Assembly: GCA_007922195.1 (NCBI GenBank)
Contig: ML681990.1
Coordinates: forward strand, 37,148,709 to 37,212,708
DNA: 64,000 nucleotides
From: Podocnemis expansa
Taxonomy: Eukaryota > Chordata > Testudines > Podocnemididae
Direction of reading: 5' to 3'
Position numbers and translations under genes: made by a program. This document shows positions 57,609-64,000 of this stretch, piece by piece. The notes beneath the pieces were generated by a model, which ran no database searches, was not told the origin of the DNA, and worked only from the letters and a program-made list of their open reading frames with translations. Every line of letters begins with the position of its first letter. The first letter of the stretch is position 1.

Positions 57609-59747
57609 ATGCCGGGCTTTAAGACTTGTAGACTGTGCAAAAAGCCCATGCCGATCGACGACCCGCACAGTAACTGCTTGCTGTGCTTGGGTGAGACTCA
57701 TCTCGCTGACAAGTGTAAGATTTGTAAGAGCTTCAAGCTGCAAACTCAAAAGGATAGAGTTCAGCGGTTAAAACTTCACCTGATGGAGAAGGCCCTTCGT
57801 CCGGCGCCCGGCAACTCGGGATCGAGCACGGCACCATCGGTACGGAGCGCTCCGGCGTCGTCGGCACCGCTGTCGGCACCGAAGCATAAGACGCCCAAGC
57901 GGGCCCGGCGCCGGTTGTCATCACTGGTGCTGCCCGCGAAGAAGCGGGTGGAGAGAGGGCGTTCGCCGCGCCGAGCGGCGGAGCCACGGGACTCTGGTCA
58001 GAGCTGTGTTGGCTGACCTATTTCCCTGTCACCGGCTTCGGTTCAGGACCCCGCCGAGAAGCAGCTTAGCCCGGTTTCAACCTCCTCCCCTACCAGAGAC
58101 ATTCTGGAAGAGGAGCGGGTCCTACCAACCACGCCCGAAGCCTTTGCTGCGGTGCAGGAGCTATCGAGCCACTCGGCACCGGGGAGGCGTGCTGGAGGCC
58201 CGGCATCGGGGTCGGTGCCGTCCCGGGGGAAACTGACCCCTCTTGCGGCTGGTTGTGGGCGTAGCCAGGCACCGCCTCAGGCAGCTCGGCACCGTTCGCC
58301 GGTACCGTCGGTTGTGGTAGCAGCAGCGGGGGCCTCCCGCTTCCGCTCCCCAACTTCGTCCCGGCACCGTGATTCGTCACTTCGCCGGCACCGTGATGAC
58401 CGAGGAAGTCAACGATGCTCCCCAGTACAGTCTTCATCGGCACCGCCGTGGTCTCCTCAGTCCAGTCCCTCATCGGGCTCAGAGGAAGAACCGACTCCGC
58501 ATCGCTCGCAAGCGAGTTCACAGCCGCAGCAGGCCCCTGCGGTACCGCCATTTCATCCCCATTGGTCAGGGTGGCAGACGGGGCTGCAATGGCCTTTCTG
58601 GACTCTGTGGGCCGCCCTTCAGGGTTCAGGCTTCGGCCCAGGGAACCCCATACCGAGCGCCAGCACCGGGGCCCCTCCATCAGCGGCGCTAGGCACTCCC
58701 CCTGGTACCGGGGCAACGCCGGAGGTGGACTCTGCGAGGGATGACCAGGACCGGGCTAGCCTCAGCACTCATTCCAGGGCTCCGTTGGGTGGTCCGGATC
58801 TGGAGGAGTCGTCCTCTTCACCCCCAGACGAGGCGGTGGTGGGGGCCAAGCCGGTGACTATTCCAGACGGTACCAAGGCACATCAGGAGCTTCTCCGTCG
58901 AGTAGCCACCGGTTTGAATATATAAGCTGAGGAGATCTCAGAGGACGCTGATCCCATGGTGGATATCTTGCTTCCAGAAGGTCCAGGACGGGTGGCCTTG
59001 CCTTTTATTAAGACTGTACTGAATACCACAAAGGCTCTGTGGCACACCCCAGCCTCAATTCCCCCTACGGCCAAGCGGACAGAAAGAAAGTACTTTGTAC
59101 CTTCCAAGGGCTATGAGCATTTTTACTCCCACCCTACCCCCAGTTCGTTGGTGGTAGCTGCAGTGAATGAACGGGAGAGACAAGGTCGTCCTGGTTCAAC
59201 CCCCAAATCTAAGGACGCCAAGAAATTGGACCTTTTTGGCCGCAAGGTCTATTCCACAGGGGGGTTGCAATTAAGAATAGCCAACCAGCAGGCTATTCTT
59301 AGCCGTTATGTGTTTAATGCCTGGTTGGCCCTGGAGTGTTTTAGTGACTTGATGGAGCAGGACTCCAGAGCAGTGTTTTCGGCCTCCATCAAGGAGGGCA
59401 AAGTGGTGTCAAAGGCCCTTTTACAATCGGCCTTAGACCCAGCCGATGCGGCCGCTCGCTCCATGGCTGCTGGTGTCACGATGCGGCGCAGCTCGTGGTT
59501 ACAGGCGTCGGGCCTGCCCCAGGAGGTGCAGGCCACAATTCAGGACTTACCATTCGAAGGCCCAGAACTGTTTTCACAGCAGACAGACGCTCGCCTTCAG
59601 ATGCTGAAAGACTCAAGGGCGCTAATCAAGTCCTTGGGGCTTCATACACCAGCAAGCCAGAGGAAGCATTTCAAACCTCCTCCCCCAACGAGGCCTTACC
59701 ACTGCAGCCAGGTTGAGGACAGGCGAAGGGGCAGGGGTTCCCGTTGA
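57609..59747 (+). pseudogene. DIRS gag, single frame with two nonsense codons
   Basis: One reading frame of about 712 codons, broken only by TGA at 58014-58016 and TAA at 58923-58925. Start at MPGFKTCRLCKKPMPIDDPH. Cys/His array: CRLC, CLLCLGETH, CKIC. A long Ser/Pro/Arg-rich middle follows. The conserved C-terminal block has ADPMVDILLPEGPGRVALPF, RKVYSTGGLQLRIANQQAIL and IQDLPFEGPELFSQQTDARL. The last 35 bases overlap the RT frame in another phase, the usual DIRS overlap. The protein likely packages element RNA. Two point changes suggest recent inactivation. Confidence 0.85.
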
Positions 59748-61491
59748 CCCTCAGGGTGTCAGCCTAGCGGCCAAGGGGTCTCACACCAGCCGGCTACCCA
59801 GAAGAAAACCTTTTGATGGCCGGCACGAGAGCATTGTAGTAAGCGCCGAGGATCCAGAGACTCCCGTGTTCCTAAACAGGCTGGGCCGCTACGCGCCTCA
59901 GTGGCGCAGGATTACAAAACACCGTTGGGTTCTCAGAATGGTTCAGGAGGGCTATTCCCTCCAATTTTCTTCTTTACCCCCGGGGGCCCCCCCTACACTG
60001 CGTGGTTCCCTGTGGGATCAGGCCCACCAGCAAGTACTATGGGAGGAGGTGCAAACCCTCCTTCAGAAAGGGGCGGTGGAAGAGGTACCGCGGAGTTGCA
60101 GGGGCAAGGGATTTTACTCCTGTTACTTCCTTATTCCCAAGGCGAAAGGGGGTCTGCAGCCCATTTTAGATTTGAGGTGCCTCAACCGGTTTCTTCGAAA
60201 GATTCGGTTCAGGATGGTATCCGTAGCCTCAATTGTCCCGTCTCTGGATCCGGGCGATTGGTACACCGCCCTCGATTTGCAAGATGCGTATTTTCACATT
60301 GCAATCAGCCCCCACCACAGGAGATTTTTGCGCTTCGTCATTGGCCGGACACACCTGCAGTTCGTGGTGCTCCCCTTTGGCCTTTCCGCTGCTCCGCGGG
60401 TGTTCACAAAATGCCTGGCGGTAGTGGCGACATACCTCAGGAAGAAGGGGGTCACCCTCTTCCCGTATTTGGATGATTGGCTGGTCGTGGGCAAGTCGTA
60501 TCAGGAGGTGCTATCTCACTTGAGGTTGACGCAGTCCGTGTTCAACAGTTTGGGGCTGCTTGTAAACGCTCAGAAATCAGTGCTTGTCCCCACACAGTGC
60601 ATAGAATTCATAGGGGTGGTCCTCAACTTGACGTTGGCGAGGGCGAGCCTCCCTACCGCCCGCTTCCAAACCATCAGGCAAGCAGTAGACTCAGTAACAA
60701 AATTTCCCCTTGTGTCGGCGCTGGAATGCCTTCGCCTCCTGGGCCTCATGGCAGTGTGCACCGCGGTGGTTCCCCTCACCCGCCTACGGATGCGACTGCT
60801 TCAACTGTGGTTTGCAGGGGTGTTCTGCCCGATGAGGGACAGTTTGGACACTATGGTCACCGTGCCTGCACTGGTGCTGCAGACCCTTTGTTGGTGGTGC
60901 TGCGAGACCAACCTGTGCGCAGGGATTCTGTTCCGGTGTCCCCAGCCGTCACGTCACCTGACAACAGATGCCTCAAATGTAGGCTGGGGGGCTCATCTGG
61001 ACGGCCTCAAGACTCAGGGCCGGTGGCGGGACGCGGACTCCGGGTTGCACATCAATGTGAAGGAGCTAAGGGCAGTTCGGCTGGTGTGCGAAGTGTTCCG
61101 GGAGCATCTGCAGGGCCGAATGGTGTCGGTGCACACCGACAACACCACCGCGATGTTCTACATAAACAAGCAAGGCGGCACGCGGTCGTGGGTCCTTTGC
61201 CAGGAAGCCATGAGCCTCTGGGAGTTCTGCATTCGCCACAGGATTTGTCCGGTGGCATCGTACATACCGGGCCTTTGGAACTCCCTGGCAGACGAGCTCA
61301 GCCGGAGGTTTATGACCCACGAGTGGTCTCTCCACTCGCAAGTGGCGGAGTCGCTCTTCCAAAGGTGGGGTTATCCCTGTCTGGACCTGTTCGCCTCCGA
61401 ACTCAATGCGAAATGTCTTCTGGGAAATCATGCACTATTCCCTGGGCACCCTGAAGAGGTAATGCTTCCCCACTCGCAAGCACGAGTCTGA
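59713..61491 (+). CDS. DIRS reverse transcriptase-RNase H, open 592-codon frame
   Basis: Open frame with fingers (KGGLQPILDLRCLNRFLRK, about residues 150-168), palm TALDLQDAYFHIAISP (near 185), LPFGLSAAPRVF (near 225) and YLDDWLVVG (near 255). RNase H is at about 415-530: first Asp in LTTDASNVGWGAHL, Glu in NVKELRAVRLV, Asp in SVHTDNTTAMFY, last Asp in SLADELSRRF. All catalytic acidic residues are present. Start chosen at the first ATG in frame, overlapping gag. From about residue 568 the protein is encoded by R1 sequence, so the natural C-terminus and recombinase are lost. May retain enzymatic potential, but the element cannot complete its cycle alone. Confidence 0.88.
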   Translation: MRTGEGAGVPVDPQGVSLAAKGSHTSRLPRRKPFDGRHESIVVSAEDPETPVFLNRLGRYAPQWRRITKHRWVLRMVQEGYSLQFSSLPPGAPPTLRGSLWDQAHQQVLWEEVQTLLQKGAVEEVPRSCRGKGFYSCYFLIPKAKGGLQPILDLRCLNRFLRKIRFRMVSVASIVPSLDPGDWYTALDLQDAYFHIAISPHHRRFLRFVIGRTHLQFVVLPFGLSAAPRVFTKCLAVVATYLRKKGVTLFPYLDDWLVVGKSYQEVLSHLRLTQSVFNSLGLLVNAQKSVLVPTQCIEFIGVVLNLTLARASLPTARFQTIRQAVDSVTKFPLVSALECLRLLGLMAVCTAVVPLTRLRMRLLQLWFAGVFCPMRDSLDTMVTVPALVLQTLCWWCCETNLCAGILFRCPQPSRHLTTDASNVGWGAHLDGLKTQGRWRDADSGLHINVKELRAVRLVCEVFREHLQGRMVSVHTDNTTAMFYINKQGGTRSWVLCQEAMSLWEFCIRHRICPVASYIPGLWNSLADELSRRFMTHEWSLHSQVAESLFQRWGYPCLDLFASELNAKCLLGNHALFPGHPEEVMLPHSQARV

Positions 61492-62432
61492 GTGTAGTAT
61501 ACAGAACTTTTAATAGTAATAAAAACAGAATGTAAAAGCCCCAATAACAAATATCAGCACTGATCTGGAGAACCAGTGCAAAACAGGATCCCAACGTGAT
61601 CCCACACAGCATAACAGCACATGTGAACTCAACGGCAAACCCAGCATTGATCTGGAGAATCAGTGCAAAACAGGCTCCAAACAAATCCCAGGGTATGTAG
61701 GGAGTGTCTTTCAAGCCAGCTGTCTGCCGGCACGACCCACTGGTCACTCGCGCTCTACTCTCACTGTCTGTTGGCTTCACCCGCTATCTGCCAGCTCTGC
61801 CCACCAGTCACTCACACCGTCCACTGGCTCTGCCTGCTGTCTGCTGGCTCTGCCCACTGGTCACTCATTCCATCTGCTGCTTCCCTTCAGGGATTCAGCT
61901 CAGAGAGAGGATTTTCATCTCTTAGTGATTTCAGCTCTTAAACCTCAAGTAGCTGCGAACAGCTTCTGCCATTAAAATAACAAAGAAAAGCCTCATAAGA
62001 AGCTTTAGTCAGATCCACTATTTGACAGTGGGGCCAGGGGGTGAGGCAAATGCCTCAAGCATAGCTCCAGACTGAGCTGTGCAACCCCCACCCCCATCTA
62101 AACTTTTTTTCAGGCTGAAACAGGCAGTGGTCTCTCTCACAAATTTCTTTTCTGCTAAGGGTAGGTTTTGCCCTTCAACTAACCCACATTTGGAACAATC
62201 AGAGAGCAGCATATCACGAAAGACAGTGTTTCATATTTCCCTTCAGTAGAATTAGAGATATTGAGAGATTTGTGATCAGATCAACCCCAAATACCATTAC
62301 CCATATTGCCCTGCACCCACAGTGTATTTAGGCTAATATGTTCTTTGTACTCATGCAAATGCTAAACCCATGCAGATTAGTTGCCCTCCCTCAGAAGCTG
62401 TTAGGTGCAGCTTCTAAGCCTGCCTTACATTT
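61415..62432 (+). repeat. R1 interspersed repeat, copy 2
   Basis: Colinear with 16193-17460 without the nested MITE: ccctgggcaccctgaagagg, cttttaatagtaataaaaac, aatcccagggtatgtaggga, tttgacagtggggccagggg and ctgcacccacagtg. It lacks the first part of copy 1 (before 16193) and begins exactly at the DIRS breakpoint. Non-coding apart from its 25 codons joined to the RT frame. Confidence 0.75.
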
Positions 62433-64000
62433 AGAATAGGGACATAAACCAAAGTGTACTACCTTAATGAGTGTGCTCTAACTGTTAGGCTAGAGGGTAT
62501 TTTTAGGTGGGTCTCTTCTGTTGAAACTGTTCCACTGTCTATACATATTCACTAGGCCAAAGAGAGTGTGAAAATGACTGACTCTAGGGATCAATGGTTA
62601 GCACAGTCACTTGAAAGACCCAGAGCACAGTCCCTGCTTTAGATGAATGCTCTTACCTTTGGGATATAGTGTAAAAGGGGATCACCACCTCTTCTTAGCT
62701 AAGTTTCATATGGGGCCCACTGTGGCTGGCAGCTTCTGAAGACATCTACTAGATCATGCCCTCCAGCAGATTTGGTGGGGATGCCTAGTTTGAGGATTTA
62801 GCCAGCATTTAGGCTCCAAGCGGTTTATGGATTAAGTGTTTTTTAGTTTTCTCACCAGTGGGAATTCAGGTACCTACCGAATTAGACAGTAAATGAATGG
62901 GGGTTTGAGGATCTAATATTTGGACATAGACACTTAAAAAGTGGCATTCTGTCACCTAGCACCTTTGTAGATCTGGCTCCTGGTGTATTGTATCATAATG
63001 GGAAATGAATCTGAAAAGTCATATTCTGCATTTTCTTTTTATTATCATTTACTGAGCAAGGAAGGGATGTGGTCATTAGAATTTTTAAAAAATCTGTTTT
63101 ACAATAATATGAAGGAGTTAAATCTCTATTTTTAAGAAACAATTCATGGATTTTTCTCTTGACTCTGCCAGTTATATAATTTTAAAATTGAACAAACTTA
63201 AGGAAGCTCTAGGATTTCAACCATTTTAGAATTTTTAGGCATTTTGTGGATGAGGTTCTGTCCTCCTATAATCAATAGATGATTAACCTTAGTGTTTCAT
63301 GAATAATTTATCCAGCAGAATTTAGTTCTTGCTAATGGACATGTGGAACGCTGACCTCACCAAACCAAATATTTGCATAAAGGCACAATTTCCTTCTTAT
63401 GGTTAATGAGTGAACTCCAATGTGATTATCAGGGCAGGAAAATCAAACTATCATGGGGTCTGACAATCTCTACCACAAGCTATTAAGTTTCATATATGCA
63501 GGGAAGTCACATTCAGAAAAATGCAAAATTACTTTGTCTGGAATATCCTGTCTGAAAATCACTGCCAGACTGATCTTTACACCCTAAAATTGCAGTAATC
63601 ATTATAATCAAGAGAAGAGGCATCAGCATAAGCATGAATGGTACAGATTTTATGAAAACAAGATTTAAGCCACAGAGTAACTGTAAACAGTGATCAAAAC
63701 AAATTCTATCATACTTATGGTGTATTAAGTTATTCAAGGATTTTTCTCAGTGAGTCATATATAGCTTTTTGGTTGTGATATATTGGCTTTGAGCAGCCAA
63801 GTTGAAAAAGGCCCTTAATATTTTTGAAATACTTCAAATGGTGCAAAACATTACACAATTCTTGCTCCTTGTTCTGCTTCAAAGAATTCCCAGTAGAATT
63901 TTAAAGCCCCCCCCACGCCCCCTAGCAATGGGAAAGGAAAGGATAAGGAGGACAGTAAGTTTTTGGCTAAATTCATTTCACAAACTAAGAATGGATACCA
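62433..64000. other. No gene or recognised repeat
   Basis: AT-rich DNA. A C-run near 63907-63920. Nothing else supported. Confidence 0.5.

Larger units (their letters stand above)
57246..61414 (+). mobile_element. Young DIRS retrotransposon, 3'-truncated
   Basis: 5' terminal repeat 57246-57480 (tgctgcttctttgagtgctg; gtaggtgtctgcacgccctg; ccctatatagtcaccagcca), then gag and RT/RNase H. GC content and CpG (cggcaccg runs) are far higher than in the other copies, and two long frames survive, so it is the youngest here. It stops at 61414 in the residues before the expected recombinase, where R1 begins. Internal complementary region and right terminus are missing. Confidence 0.9.

Noticed and set aside
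59901..60476. 191-codon frame overlapping the DIRS RT
   Set aside because: Out-of-phase shadow of the RT frame; the RT motifs are in the other frame.

Overview
The window is vertebrate nuclear DNA made almost entirely of transposable elements of several ages. I found no host protein-coding exon, rRNA, tRNA or CRISPR array. CR1 LINE tails, Penelope-like elements (PLEs) with GIY-YIG endonucleases, tyrosine-recombinase DIRS retrotransposons, and many short hAT-like and 3-bp-TSD DNA transposons occur together. That mix fits a non-avian sauropsid. The PLE tail with its 'gactagactaacacggcta' end and the DIRS copies suggest a turtle, possibly a softshell; this is inference from repeat content only.

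Layout. 1-9 kb: unique-looking AT-rich DNA with a CR1 tail, a PLE tail, two TIR elements and an old PLE relic split by a TTTCGAAA-type TIR element. 9.7-11.5 kb: a DIRS derivative with both terminal repeats and the internal complementary region but no coding core. 11.8-14.9 kb: the best PLE (RT plus GIY-YIG, broken by two frame changes and one nonsense codon), followed by a tandem partial copy; each carries a hammerhead-like motif. 16.2-17.5 kb: an interspersed repeat (R1) holding a hAT-like element. 20.6-25.8 kb: two 5' DIRS fragments facing each other, separated by a GC-rich foldback element, with an LTR-like insertion bearing a Leu-type primer-binding site. 26-36 kb: GC-rich TIR elements, an LTR-like stretch, CR1 with a PLE tail inside it, and PLE tails. 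36.25-42.05 kb: a full-length, degenerate minus-strand DIRS with terminal repeats, gag, RT, RNase H and tyrosine recombinase. 43-57 kb: PLE tails, CR1 fragments, hAT-like elements with 8-bp duplications, and a young TTTCGAAA palindrome element with an assembly gap. 57.25-61.41 kb: the youngest DIRS, whose gag is one frame with two nonsense codons and whose RT/RNase H frame is intact; it stops at a second R1 copy and lacks its recombinase.

Elements nest repeatedly. At two places a paralogous repeat elsewhere in the window shows the unoccupied site. The most unusual recurring pattern is PLE tails joined head to head in opposite orientations at five separate loci, in at least two families. The best ribozyme candidate is the conserved motif in the PLE tail: a CTGATGA-type core, a foldable stem II, GAA, a self-complementary AGCT and a pairing GCAT/ATGC stem.
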